Shown one piece after another: positions 6,036 to 13,451 of a stretch of DNA of 19,314 nucleotides. Numbering within the stretch: the stretch's first letter is position 1; every line of letters begins with the position of its first letter. The stretch is from a crenarchaeote SCGC AAA261-N23 (GTDB taxonomy: Archaea > Thermoproteota > Thermoprotei > Gearchaeales > Gearchaeaceae): NCBI GenBank assembly GCA_000375685.1, contig AQVQ01000019.1:1-19314 (forward strand). The letters are read 5' to 3'. The position numbers were made by a program, and so were the translations under genes. Under the pieces are notes generated by a model. That model made no database searches. It was not told where the DNA came from and saw nothing but the letters and a program-made list of their open reading frames with translations.

Positions 6036-6982
6036 ATTTGATTTAAGGGCTTACCGCCTTGAAGGAAGAGCAAAATGTTTGCAAATGATTTTTGCGCTAT
6101 TCTTAGAGTAGCATCCTTGCTAACCCCTGCCTGATGCGGCGTAGCTATGACCTTGGGATGTTTCAGCAAAGGATCGTTGGGGTCAGGAGGTTCTTTGGCA
6201 TATACATCAGTAGCGTATCCTGCAATTATTCCTTTATCCAAAGCTTCAATAATATCGTTCGTATTTACGATCTCTCCCCTCGAAGTATTTATTATAAAGC
6301 AATTTGGCTTAGCCTTTTTTAATAGATCCATGTTTACCAGATTCTTAGTTGAGTTGTTTAAAGGCAAATGTATAGAGATTATGTCTGAATATTGAAACAG
6401 CTTGTCTAAATCAACATAGCTTGCTCCGAATCTGATTTCATCCTCTTCACTAAGCTTTATTATATCATGATAGATTATTGTGCATTCAAAATTGATCAAT
6501 CTTTTAGCTAAAGCCTTTCCCTTTCTTCCCATTCCAAGAATTCCTACTATTTTATCCTTAAGATCATATGTAGTATTTGCAATCTCTCCTAAGACCCATT
6601 TTCCTGCTTTAGTTGAAGCTAACGAATAATCAAATCTTTTCAAAAAAACTAACATAACCATTATTACATACTCTGCAACGCTTTCATCGTTTGCGTCTGG
6701 AACATTTGCAACTATAATTCCTCTTTCCTTCAAATAATCAACATCTAAATGATCATAGCCTGTGCTTGCTACTTGTACAAACTTTAAGTTTTTCATTCTT
6801 TGCAAAATATCCCTTCTTAATGGAAAGAAAGGAGTTGAAACTAGGATATCAGTGGTCTCTAACTTTTCAATCGCTTCCTGATTCAATTCTGTAAATAAAT
6901 AAACATCTTCTTTAAATCCTGTTAGAAAGCCTGTTAGATTCTTTAAATACTCTCCAGGAGGTAAAAGAAGGGTTATTTTCAC
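6032..6982 (-). CDS. D-isomer-specific 2-hydroxyacid dehydrogenase
   Basis: 316 aa with a GTG start at 6982; there is no in-frame ATG near it. The substrate-binding lobe has FVQVASTGYDHLDVDYLKER and DANDESVAEYVIMVML. The Rossmann domain has VGILGMGRKGKALAKRL (GxGxxG). The catalytic triad is visible as Arg in NTSRGEIVN, Glu in DVYAKEPPDP and His in ATPHQAG. Such enzymes interconvert 2-oxoacids and D-2-hydroxyacids with NAD(P)H. An Asp-type residue after the second beta strand (YHDIIK) suggests a preference for NAD(H), by analogy. The 4-nt overlap with the decarboxylase gene suggests a two-step route: hydroxyacid to oxoacid, then decarboxylation. Substrate unknown. Confidence 0.85.
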   Translation of the reverse strand: MKITLLLPPGEYLKNLTGFLTGFKEDVYLFTELNQEAIEKLETTDILVSTPFFPLRRDILQRMKNLKFVQVASTGYDHLDVDYLKERGIIVANVPDANDESVAEYVIMVMLVFLKRFDYSLASTKAGKWVLGEIANTTYDLKDKIVGILGMGRKGKALAKRLINFECTIIYHDIIKLSEEDEIRFGASYVDLDKLFQYSDIISIHLPLNNSTKNLVNMDLLKKAKPNCFIINTSRGEIVNTNDIIEALDKGIIAGYATDVYAKEPPDPNDPLLKHPKVIATPHQAGVSKDATLRIAQKSFANILLFLQGGKPLNQI

Positions 6983-7012
6983 ATAGAATAAATATCTTTT
7001 TTATTTAAATAT

Positions 7013-7612
7013 TCAAATAAGAAAAGGGATTAATCTCTTTGTTCTTTTAATATAATTCAAATATTCATTTCCAAAAATTTTTATAAGCTCTTTCTCCTCA
7101 ACTTTAATTCTATAACCATAGAATATTGAAGATAATATTAAACTGAAAATAAGAGACAATAATGATTCAAAAGCAATTGAAAGACCTGTCAACGATAAAA
7201 TTGAGCCTAAGTATGAGGGATGTCTAATATATTTATACAAACCTTTTTCGATTAATTTGTGTTCTTTTTGTATTTCAACATGAGGAGAAAAATATTTGCC
7301 TAGAATGTAAATTGAATAATGTCTTATTATTATTCCTAGAATAACCAATCCTAGACCTATATACAAAGTATTTCCTAAGTAACCAATACCGCTGTAATAC
7401 GTATAGAATGCGAAGAATTCTATGAAAAACACATTTAACGCTATTCCCAGAATTAATATAATGGTCGATTTTCTCTCCTTTTTAATCGCTTTTCTCCTTC
7501 TTACAAAGGGGATTATGAAAAGTTGAATAAATTCTAAAAAGAACCATACATAAGTTGTGATGAGAAGTAAATACCACTCAAAGTCACTGAAATACAAAAT
7601 TCCTATTAACAT
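7013..7612 (-). CDS. Integral membrane methyltransferase, ICMT/PEMT-like
   Basis: 199 aa with about five hydrophobic segments (~8-33, 47-68, 77-97, 132-165 possibly as a hairpin). The C-terminal half carries the isoprenylcysteine carboxyl methyltransferase-like signature: GKYFSPHVEIQKEHKLIEKG, YKYIRHPSYLGSILSLTG and VEEKELIKIFGNEYLNYIKR. The RHPSY and E..L...FG..Y..Y motifs bind S-adenosylmethionine at the membrane face. Prokaryotic relatives methylate unknown lipids or small molecules rather than prenylated proteins. ATG at 7612; the stop lies 30 nt upstream of the dehydrogenase start on the same strand. A tract resembling TATTTAAATAAA precedes the dehydrogenase, so that gene may have its own promoter. 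Confidence 0.8.
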   Translation of the reverse strand: MLIGILYFSDFEWYLLLITTYVWFFLEFIQLFIIPFVRRRKAIKKERKSTIILILGIALNVFFIEFFAFYTYYSGIGYLGNTLYIGLGLVILGIIIRHYSIYILGKYFSPHVEIQKEHKLIEKGLYKYIRHPSYLGSILSLTGLSIAFESLLSLIFSLILSSIFYGYRIKVEEKELIKIFGNEYLNYIKRTKRLIPFLI

Positions 7613-7889
7613 GTTAATTTTAATTTAAGTTTTTCTTTCTATAAATCTAACTTTCTCCTGTATAAAAATATAAAACAGTATCAATTTTTTCATCTTCAAT
7701 TGAATTATAATAATGTTTACATGCTCCATTTTCTTCCTTCTTTTTTTACCAAAAAAGATAAATTGATGAAGGGATATCCTTAAAATATTCAATGTAGAAA
7801 TCATTTTCCTAGAGGATATGAAACGCTGATAGTAGAATAAACGATTTATGTATATCATTGAAAAAATTATTGACATTAAAAAATTGGTG

Positions 7890-7912
7890 GGTTTACACTT
7901 TTTTAGTAAACC
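7890..7912. promoter_or_regulatory. Inverted repeat GGTTTAC-N9-GTAAACC, candidate operator
   Basis: Perfect 7-bp arms separated by 9 bp, ending 6 bp upstream of the TATA box of the next gene. The position just above TATA is where archaeal activators and some repressors bind. No transcription factor is encoded nearby. Confidence 0.4.
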
Positions 7913-7918
7913 ATAAAC

Positions 7919-7929
7919 TTATATATTTG
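7919..7929 (+). promoter_or_regulatory. TATA box for the 113-aa protein gene
   Basis: CTTATATATTTG element about 25 nt upstream of ATG 7947, which predicts transcription starting at or next to the start codon (leaderless) and supports that ATG over an upstream in-frame TTG at 7941. Confidence 0.55.
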
Positions 7930-7946
7930 AATTTATAAATTTGTGC

Positions 7947-8288
7947 ATGGTAGTCTATTGGGTTGTAAGATACAATGTACTTCCAGGCAAAGGAAATAGC
8001 TGGATAGATTTCTTAAAATCTGATGAAGCTAAAAGACTAATTGAAAATGTGGAAAAAGAGTTGGGAATGAAATACATCGGTGATTTTGTAAGTCTTGCTG
8101 GAGGAGGAAATTTTGACTTCGAGGAATGGTGGGAACTACCTAATTTTGCTACATTTGACAAGTGGCGTGACTCAAAAGCTTGGGATGAATGGTTTGACAA
8201 AGTATATCAAATGTTAGATACTCCAGGAGGCAAAATTCAGCTATATAGGCCTTTGACCGAAGCAAGGCGGTACGAGCCTAGAAATTAA
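7947..8288 (+). CDS. Small alpha/beta protein, possibly dimeric alpha-beta barrel fold; function unknown
   Basis: 113 aa from ATG 7947. The pattern is one strand (VVYWVVRYNVLPGKG), a helix (SDEAKRLIENVEKELGM), a strand ending in GDFVSLAGGG, then EEWWELPNFATFDKWRDSKA followed by WDEWFDKV, and a last strand GGKIQLYRP. Strand-helix-strand with a Trp-rich segment 'W.....F..W..S.AW..W' is what small ferredoxin-like dimers of the Dabb/EthD/NIPSNAP type look like, but I cannot place it in one of them. It is monocistronic with its own TATA box and operator-like dyad. The function is open; a stress or haem-related role would be a guess. Confidence 0.6.
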   Translation: MVVYWVVRYNVLPGKGNSWIDFLKSDEAKRLIENVEKELGMKYIGDFVSLAGGGNFDFEEWWELPNFATFDKWRDSKAWDEWFDKVYQMLDTPGGKIQLYRPLTEARRYEPRN

Positions 8289-8514
8289 CTTGTAGATTAA
8301 AGAAACAATTTTTTTATTAACAACAAAAAATTTATTTTTAAAATTTTTTACTAATATTTTATAGTTTGTCGATGCAAAAGATAATTTATCATATCATGTT
8401 TTATTTATCCAGAATAAAATTATAATTCAATTAAATTAAATTTTAATATTTTTATACATGCTGAGAAAGGATTTTTGAATAACAAATTGAAATATTATCT
8501 TAGAAATAATTCTG

Positions 8515-9201
8515 TTATAAATACTTTTTAATTTCATCTAGACTGTTTAAAATGAAATGGGGTTTTTCGCTTTCATCTATAGGTTGCAATATACTAAAAA
8601 GCGCTTTTCTTTTAATCAGAAATGTAAGCATTCCTATTTCTTTAGCAGGTCTTATATCAAAGTCTATTCTATCTCCAACATAAGCTGCTTCATGAGGTTT
8701 GCAACCTGCTTTTTCAAGAGCAAATTTGAAAAATCTCAAATCAGGTTTCTGAAGACCAATCTCTCCTGAGAGAAAAATATATTTAAAGTATTTATCTATT
8801 TTAAAGCAATCGTATATCAGCTTTTTTACATAAGCTTCTTGGTTTGCTAATATAGCACAATTATACTTATTACTAGTATACTCAAGTGCGTTTATAACAT
8901 CTGGATATAATTTCCAAAATTTTGTGTAATAAATAGCAGTCCATTTATTCAAAAATTCAATTCTAGCTTGTTCTGGAATTCCTAGTTCTTTGCATAACAA
9001 AATAAACAGATCTCGATGAGTTTTAACGTTTCTATTTGCAATTAATTCCTTTGATCTCTCAACAACTTCTTCAAAATGCTTATGTATACCATGTTTAGAG
9101 AATACTTCTAAAATATCTTTAAAGTATATTTCCTCTGCTTTGCTTTCATCGACTATAGTTGAACCGAGATCAAAGAATATCCATTTTAATTGAAAATTCA
9201 T
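8515..9201 (-). CDS. HAD superfamily hydrolase
   Basis: 228 aa, ATG at 9201. HAD core motifs are in order. Motif I is WIFFDLGSTIVDES (nucleophile Asp11; the usual second Asp, the general acid, is Gly, as in some phosphatases and haloacid dehalogenase relatives). Motif II is NCAILANQEA, where the usual Ser/Thr is Ala. Motif III is the Lys in GLQKPDLRFF. Motif IV is AAYVGDRIDFDIRPAKEIGM with the two acidic metal ligands. An alpha-helical cap (~20-95) sits after motif I, so this is subfamily I. The absent second Asp makes a typical phosphomonoesterase mechanism uncertain. The gene is monocistronic and flanked by AT-rich spacers. Confidence 0.8.
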   Translation of the reverse strand: MNFQLKWIFFDLGSTIVDESKAEEIYFKDILEVFSKHGIHKHFEEVVERSKELIANRNVKTHRDLFILLCKELGIPEQARIEFLNKWTAIYYTKFWKLYPDVINALEYTSNKYNCAILANQEAYVKKLIYDCFKIDKYFKYIFLSGEIGLQKPDLRFFKFALEKAGCKPHEAAYVGDRIDFDIRPAKEIGMLTFLIKRKALFSILQPIDESEKPHFILNSLDEIKKYL

Positions 9202-9566
9202 ATCAATAATATGCTTAAATTATATTTAATTTTTAATTAAGAATAATTTTAATAAATTTCTTATATAATGAATAGGTATAATTATATATTATAGAGATAA
9301 CTAGAAGCAATGCTGGGGATTTTCTAAAGAAAATAAATGTTAGAAAGCTCTTAGTCATAGTAGCCATAAGCTGATATTTTCTTGTGACTTAAATTTTTGA
9401 TGTGTTCTTTCTTCAAAATAAAAGATAAAAATTATTGATGAATTAAAAAGCAGTTTATTAATCTATTGCAATTTTCCTACCTCTTATAACACCTTTGAAA
9501 ACGTTTAAACTGTGCATTTAATAGATTAGTATAAAAAATATATAATACAATGCATTTGTATAATTT
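9202..9566. other. AT-rich spacer, no supported gene
   Basis: 365 bp between the divergent HAD and radical SAM genes. It contains a short open stretch (9291-9374, ~27 codons, ending RKLLVIVAIS) that may be a gene remnant but matches nothing I know. TAATCTATT (9459-9467) is inverted at 9520-9528. The right end holds the radical SAM promoter. No tRNA, CRISPR or IS ends are seen. Confidence 0.6.
9535..9546 (+). promoter_or_regulatory. TATA box for the radical SAM gene
   Basis: The run AAAAATATATAA is centred about 26 nt upstream of the GTG at 9567, compatible with a leaderless transcript starting at that GTG. No in-frame ATG lies nearby. Confidence 0.45.
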
Positions 9567-10574
9567 GTGCTAAATCAAAGCATAGCTAGAAGCTTTCTTA
9601 AAAGGGTTAACTTAAGAAAAAACAAAAAACTTCCTCTTATAGCTGGCCACAAGCTCTTGTTTTCCTGCAATTTACGTTGTCTTATGTGTCCTTTTTGGAG
9701 AATAAAGGATGAAAAACTTTTAACGCTTGAGGAAGAGATACTCGTTCTTGAATCACTAAGAAGGGCAGGTGTATGCTTTTTAGGATTTGAAGGAGGAGAA
9801 CCTCTGATGCGAAGTGATATACCTGAGATACTAAGAGAAAGTTATGTTAGATTTCATACCTCTCTTGTTACTAATGGCTGGTTACTAAAAAATAAAATTA
9901 AAGAGATAAAAGACTATTTAGATTACTTATTCGTATCGATAGATGGTATAGGTTCTTTGCATGATAAATTGAGAGGCATTCCTGGTTCGTTTGAGAGAGC
10001 AATTGAAGGAATAAAAGCGGCCAAAAAATACCTGCCTGTTTCAATTAGCTACACGATTACTAAGGATAACTATTACCAAGCTGTGGATTTGGTTAAGCTT
10101 TCTAAAAAGTTAGCAATAGGTATAAATGTTCAAATAGCTTTCAATTACTCTACTGCAGAGCCAATGGCTCCAGGAAAGAAAGAACTTTACGAGACTTTAA
10201 TAGTGTTGCTTCAAATGAAGAAGAAAGGTTATCCTATAGTTAATACAAAGGGATATTTTGAAGCAATAATAAATTCCTGGTATCGTGGAATCAGATGGCG
10301 TTGCAAACCTTGGCTCACAATAAACATAGATCCACAAGGAAGGATAGTAATGCCATGCTATGTATTAAATGAATACAGCGGAAGCTATAAAGCTTGGCAA
10401 ATTGATATTGTTGAGCTTTGGAATAAATATGACTGGTCAAGGCTTGAAAATTGCAACAAATGTGCTCTAGCATGCTACCTAGAACCATCGCTGTTTAATT
10501 GGTTTAACTTCTCTATTGTAAAAGAGAGAATTATAGATAACATTGTTGAATTTATTAGAAGCAAATTTAATTAG
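9567..10574 (+). CDS. Radical SAM protein with SPASM-like C-terminus
   Basis: 335 aa, GTG start. The radical SAM [4Fe-4S] motif is FSCNLRCLMCPFW (CX3CX2C, residues ~34-41). It is followed by the SAM-binding GFEGGEPLMRSD (GGE motif), SLVTNGWLL and YLFVSIDGIGSLHDKLRGIP. The C-terminal part has further cysteines: WRCKPWLTINIDPQGRIVMP-C, then NCNKCALACYLEP. This is the spacing of an auxiliary-cluster SPASM or Twitch domain. It resembles archaeal radical SAM proteins of the PTO1314 type and AdoMet-dependent peptide or cofactor maturases. No precursor peptide or partner enzyme is encoded alongside, so the substrate cannot be inferred. Convergent with purK. Confidence 0.8.
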   Translation: MLNQSIARSFLKRVNLRKNKKLPLIAGHKLLFSCNLRCLMCPFWRIKDEKLLTLEEEILVLESLRRAGVCFLGFEGGEPLMRSDIPEILRESYVRFHTSLVTNGWLLKNKIKEIKDYLDYLFVSIDGIGSLHDKLRGIPGSFERAIEGIKAAKKYLPVSISYTITKDNYYQAVDLVKLSKKLAIGINVQIAFNYSTAEPMAPGKKELYETLIVLLQMKKKGYPIVNTKGYFEAIINSWYRGIRWRCKPWLTINIDPQGRIVMPCYVLNEYSGSYKAWQIDIVELWNKYDWSRLENCNKCALACYLEPSLFNWFNFSIVKERIIDNIVEFIRSKFN

Positions 10575-10591
10575 CCACTGTAATAGTAATA

Positions 10592-10623
10592 AGCAAAATT
10601 GATATATTATTAATCAATTTGCT
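10592..10623. terminator. Inverted repeat between convergent radical SAM and purK genes
   Basis: AGCAAAATTGAT (10592-10603) is mirrored by ATCAATTTGCT (10613-10623) with one bulged base and a 9-bp loop. It lies 17 bp after the radical SAM stop and 49 bp before the purK stop, on the other strand. The position fits a bidirectional 3' end, but archaeal termination depends mainly on T tracts, so the role is uncertain. Confidence 0.4.
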
Positions 10624-10671
10624 ATAGTGTAAATTAAATACAATATCAATTTTTTTATGAACTGATTAATT

Positions 10672-11784
10672 TTACAACAGTTCATATAATTCATCTTTGT
10701 ATATTATTTTCATAATTTTTTCTATTTTCATCTTAACTTCATCGATCGAATCTCCTACAACATTTAAATGCCCCATCTTTCTTCTTTTTCTAACTTCTTC
10801 TTTCCCGTACCAATACATTTTTCCATATTTAAGAACTTCTTCAGGAATTTTGTTTATTCCAAGTATATTAACCATTCCTGAAGGCTTTAAAATCTTTGCT
10901 TCGGCGAGCTCGAGATTCGTTATTGCCCTTATATGTTGTTCAAATTGTGAAACATATGCTGCATCAAGGGTAAAATGACCTGTATTATGTACTCTTGGAG
11001 CAAATTCATTTATCAATACTTCATTACCTTTAACAAAAAACTCAATTGCAAAAGTTCCAATGTAGTTCAACTCCTTTGCCAATTTTTTTGCAATTTCTTT
11101 CATTTTTTCAGAAACAATTTTATTCTCAAGGGGTCCATAATTGTAGATGAGTATTCCTTTTTCATTATAGTTATAAGTTGGATCAAAGCACTTTACTTCC
11201 TTACCGTTGCTTGTTGCTATAATCGAAGCTTCATAATCAAATTCAACGAACTCTTCAACTACGAATTTCTCTTTCATTTCCTTTATTGAATTAAATCTTT
11301 CAACATCATTCTTTATAAAATACTGCCCTTTTCCATCATATCCGCCTATTGATCTTTTGATTACTCCATAGTTATTGAATTCTTTTCTTAATATTTCCAA
11401 AGCTTCTTTTCCATCGTTTGCAACAAAAAATCTTGGTGTATGAAAGTTCTTCATTTTATAGAATTCTTTTTCTTTATGTCTTTCAATTTTCAATTCAACT
11501 GAATTGTATCTTGGCAACAGTTTTCCCTTTTCTTCAGCATACAATAAAGCTTCATTCAGAACATGTTCAAATTCAAAGGTAACAACATCGCTTTCATCTA
11601 TCATTTTTTTGTATTCTTCATTTGTAAAGAATCTATCTGCTACTTTTCTTGCAGGATCATCTTTATTTCCTAATACAAAGTAATTGAAAGGATACTTCCT
11701 TCCTTCCAAAATCATCATCCAGCCAAGTTGTCCAGCACCTAGAATTCCTACTTTAAGCTTCAAGTCTTGTGGAAAGTACCTCAT
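10672..11784 (-). CDS. purK: N5-carboxyaminoimidazole ribonucleotide synthase (PurK)
   Basis: 370 aa. An ATP-grasp enzyme that uses ATP and bicarbonate to turn AIR into N5-CAIR. The N-terminal nucleotide-fold signature is [16 protein letters not shown]-grasp elements are [17 protein letters not shown] and [16 protein letters not shown], then [20 protein letters not shown] and [20 protein letters not shown], the PurK-specific segment. Length is normal. The ATG at 11784 lies inside purE (32-nt overlap); a TTG closer to the purE stop would give the shorter MKLKVGILG start, and I cannot decide between them. The gene follows purE in a two-gene unit. Confidence 0.93.
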   Translation of the reverse strand: MRYFPQDLKLKVGILGAGQLGWMMILEGRKYPFNYFVLGNKDDPARKVADRFFTNEEYKKMIDESDVVTFEFEHVLNEALLYAEEKGKLLPRYNSVELKIERHKEKEFYKMKNFHTPRFFVANDGKEALEILRKEFNNYGVIKRSIGGYDGKGQYFIKNDVERFNSIKEMKEKFVVEEFVEFDYEASIIATSNGKEVKCFDPTYNYNEKGILIYNYGPLENKIVSEKMKEIAKKLAKELNYIGTFAIEFFVKGNEVLINEFAPRVHNTGHFTLDAAYVSQFEQHIRAITNLELAEAKILKPSGMVNILGINKIPEEVLKYGKMYWYGKEEVRKRRKMGHLNVVGDSIDEVKMKIEKIMKIIYKDELYELL

Positions 11785-12229
11785 TTTTCATATCTCCAAT
11801 GAACTTTTCCAATTTATCAGTTAACTCAGTATATTTTATAGATAATATTCTAATTGCAAGTAAAGCTGCATTCCTTGCATTTCCTATAGCTACAGTTGCA
11901 ACAGGTGTTCCATAGGGCATTTGAACTATTGAAAGCAATGAATCAATGCCGTTTAAATTTTTTGAAGGAATAGGAACACCTATTACAGGCAAAGTGGTCA
12001 ATGAAGCAACCATTCCAGGCAAGTGTGCAGCACCTCCTGCACCAGCTATTATTACTTCAAATCCTTTCTCCCTTGCTTTTTTGGCGAAATCAAACATGAA
12101 TTCAGGAGTTCTATGAGCTGAAACTACCTTTGCTTCAAAATCTATGTTGAATGATTTTAAAACTTCACAAGCTTCCTTCATGTATTCCCAGTCGTTCTTG
12201 CTTCCCATAATAACAGCAACTTTTGGCAT
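11753..12229 (-). CDS. purE: N5-CAIR mutase (PurE, class I)
   Basis: 158 aa, ATG at 12229. It rearranges N5-CAIR to CAIR. Family signatures are [12 protein letters not shown] (GS.SDW-type loop), [38 protein letters not shown] and [20 protein letters not shown]. The 'AHRTP' and 'GGAAHLPG' loops and the adjacent purK mark the class I, N5-CAIR-dependent form rather than class II AIR carboxylase. The C-terminal 10 codons overlap purK. An upstream TATA-like CTATATAAAAC (minus strand, around 12275-12284) and an 11-bp-period direct repeat above it suggest the purE-purK pair has its own promoter. Confidence 0.95.
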   Translation of the reverse strand: MPKVAVIMGSKNDWEYMKEACEVLKSFNIDFEAKVVSAHRTPEFMFDFAKKAREKGFEVIIAGAGGAAHLPGMVASLTTLPVIGVPIPSKNLNGIDSLLSIVQMPYGTPVATVAIGNARNAALLAIRILSIKYTELTDKLEKFIGDMKNEVLSTRLEA

Positions 12230-12290
12230 AATATAAATTGATTTTAATCTTATAATATGTTTTAAAATAGAAGTTTTATATAGTGTTACG

Positions 12291-12311
12291 TAAGTAATAC
12301 ATAAGTAATAC
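12291..12311. promoter_or_regulatory. Direct repeat TAAGTAATAC x2 in purE/pilin intergenic region
   Basis: TAAGTAATAC at 12291-12300 and again at 12302-12311, an 11-bp period (one helical turn). Immediately to the left is the palindrome TTACGTAA (12286-12293). It lies in the 147-bp gap between divergent purE and the pilin-like gene, just upstream of the TATA-like element of purE. A regulator binding on one face of the helix is a plausible reading. The same sequence is not present before purC. Confidence 0.4.
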
Positions 12312-12376
12312 TTTTATAAATTCATTAAGGTTTGATGATAAACATTTATATATTAGAATTAATATTAAATTAAGGA

Positions 12377-12832
12377 ATGCAACCTATAAAATATAGAAAT
12401 AAAAGGAAAGCGGTAAGCCCAATAATTGCAACATTGATTCTAATCGTTATTACAGTAGCTGCAGGTGTTATACTTTATTACTTTGTTTCAGGTTATTTGT
12501 CATCTACTACATCAAGCGCAGCAAATCAAGAAACATACGTAATTACCAGCGTGATATATTATTTAAATACTACTAAAACTCCTACTGGTTATTTAAACGT
12601 TACTGTTTATAATAGCGGGGCAAGCAGTATTAATATAACTAGCGCAAAAGTATTAAACGCAGCAGGCAGTGTTGTAGCATATGGTACCGTAATAAAAAAC
12701 GGACTAGTTCTACCTGGTCAAACAGTTATGCTTAACATACAACTGAACAAATCATTGATTAAAGGCACCGTATATACATTGGTAACAACTACAGCTCAAG
12801 GAACTCAACAAACATTTAACTTTAAAGCATAA
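12377..12832 (+). CDS. Archaeal type IV pilin / archaellin-like secreted protein
   Basis: 151 aa, ATG at 12377 with AAGGA 1 nt upstream and a TTTATATATT box near 12343-12352. The N-terminus MQPIKYRNKRKAVSPIIATL has a short basic leader and the archaeal pilin junction (KAVSPIIATLIL), followed by a single hydrophobic helix to about residue 37. This is the class III signal processed by the PibD/FlaK peptidase. The remaining ~110 residues are rich in Ser, Thr, Asn and Val with repeating beta-strand character (YLNVTVYNSGASSINITSAK) and no cysteines, typical of pilin heads with N-glycosylation sequons (NVT, NIT, NKS). The 3' end overlaps the convergent purN by 11 nt. No assembly ATPase is nearby. 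Confidence 0.8.
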   Translation: MQPIKYRNKRKAVSPIIATLILIVITVAAGVILYYFVSGYLSSTTSSAANQETYVITSVIYYLNTTKTPTGYLNVTVYNSGASSINITSAKVLNAAGSVVAYGTVIKNGLVLPGQTVMLNIQLNKSLIKGTVYTLVTTTAQGTQQTFNFKA

Positions 12833-13451
12833 AATCTTTTTTTATTCTAACTTTATTATTAATAATTTCCAATTCGTTGCTCATAAACAATCTTATTCCC
12901 TCGAGGATTATTTCCTGCTCAGCCTTTTGCACTCTTTCCTTCAAAGTATCAACGGTATCATCATCGTAAACAGGAACGCATTTTTGCAATATAATAGGTC
13001 CTGCATCAATTCTTTCATCAACAAAATGCAGTGTGCATCCTGTAACTTTGCATCCATAATCCAAAACAGCTTTATGAACCTCTTTATCCCAACCTGGAAA
13101 AGCTGGCAGTAAAGAAGGATGTATGTTCATTATTTTGTATCTGTATTTTTCAATTACTTTCTTAGTAAGATATCTATTGTATCCAATAAGAATAATTAAA
13201 TCTGGCTTGTATTCTTCTAGTTTAGCTAAAAGCTCTTCATCATACTGCTCAGGACTTTTTCCCTTAGTATCTATGAAAATTGCAGGAATATTGTATTTCC
13301 TTGCTCTCTCTAAAGCATATGCATCTTTTTTATTGCTTATTACACAAACAATTTCAGCATTAAGCTTTCCTGCGTTTATCTCATCGATTATTGCCTGCAT
13401 ATCAGTTGCCCTTGTTGAGGCCAAAACAGCTATTCTTAACTTTTTGTTCAT
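12822..13451 (-). CDS. purN: Phosphoribosylglycinamide formyltransferase (PurN)
   Basis: 209 aa, ATG at 13451 overlapping the folD stop (ATGA). It formylates GAR using 10-formyltetrahydrofolate. The N-terminal strand and loop IAVLASTRATDMQAIIDEI takes the place of the SG.GSN loop. Catalytic residues are visible: Asn and His in MNIHPSLLPAF, and Asp in VDERIDAGPIILQKCVPVYD (E. coli Asn106/His108/Asp144 equivalents). LIILIGYNRYLTKKVIEKY matches the 'AGYMRILS' helix region. Length is usual. The last gene of the purine operon; its end overlaps the pilin-like gene tail to tail. Confidence 0.93.
   Translation of the reverse strand: MNKKLRIAVLASTRATDMQAIIDEINAGKLNAEIVCVISNKKDAYALERARKYNIPAIFIDTKGKSPEQYDEELLAKLEEYKPDLIILIGYNRYLTKKVIEKYRYKIMNIHPSLLPAFPGWDKEVHKAVLDYGCKVTGCTLHFVDERIDAGPIILQKCVPVYDDDTVDTLKERVQKAEQEIILEGIRLFMSNELEIINNKVRIKKDFML
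12836..12843 (+). terminator. T tract after the pilin-like gene
   Basis: A run of seven T residues begins 4 nt after the pilin stop, inside the purN 3' end on the opposite strand. T tracts of this length end archaeal transcripts without a hairpin. Confidence 0.35.

Larger units (their letters stand above)
7613..7946. other. AT-rich spacer between divergent genes; promoter region
   Basis: Holds the promoters of the membrane methyltransferase (minus) and the 113-aa protein (plus). A minus-strand frame at 7625-7876 is open but is mostly Ile, Lys, Phe and Arg, with no recognisable domain; I treat it as non-coding. The recognisable elements are the inverted repeat at 7890-7912 and the TATA box at 7919-7929. 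Confidence 0.6.

Noticed and set aside
7625..7876. 83-aa minus-strand open frame
   Set aside because: Composition is that of AT-rich spacer (Ile, Lys, Phe, Arg), with no domain or start signal.
9291..9374. Possible transposase or gene remnant ending RKLLVIVAIS
   Set aside because: Only ~27 codons, no start, no inverted repeats and no family recognised.
9459..9528. Inverted repeat TAATCTATT/AATAGATTA upstream of the radical SAM gene
   Set aside because: Nine AT-rich bases 52 bp apart are expected by chance in this composition.
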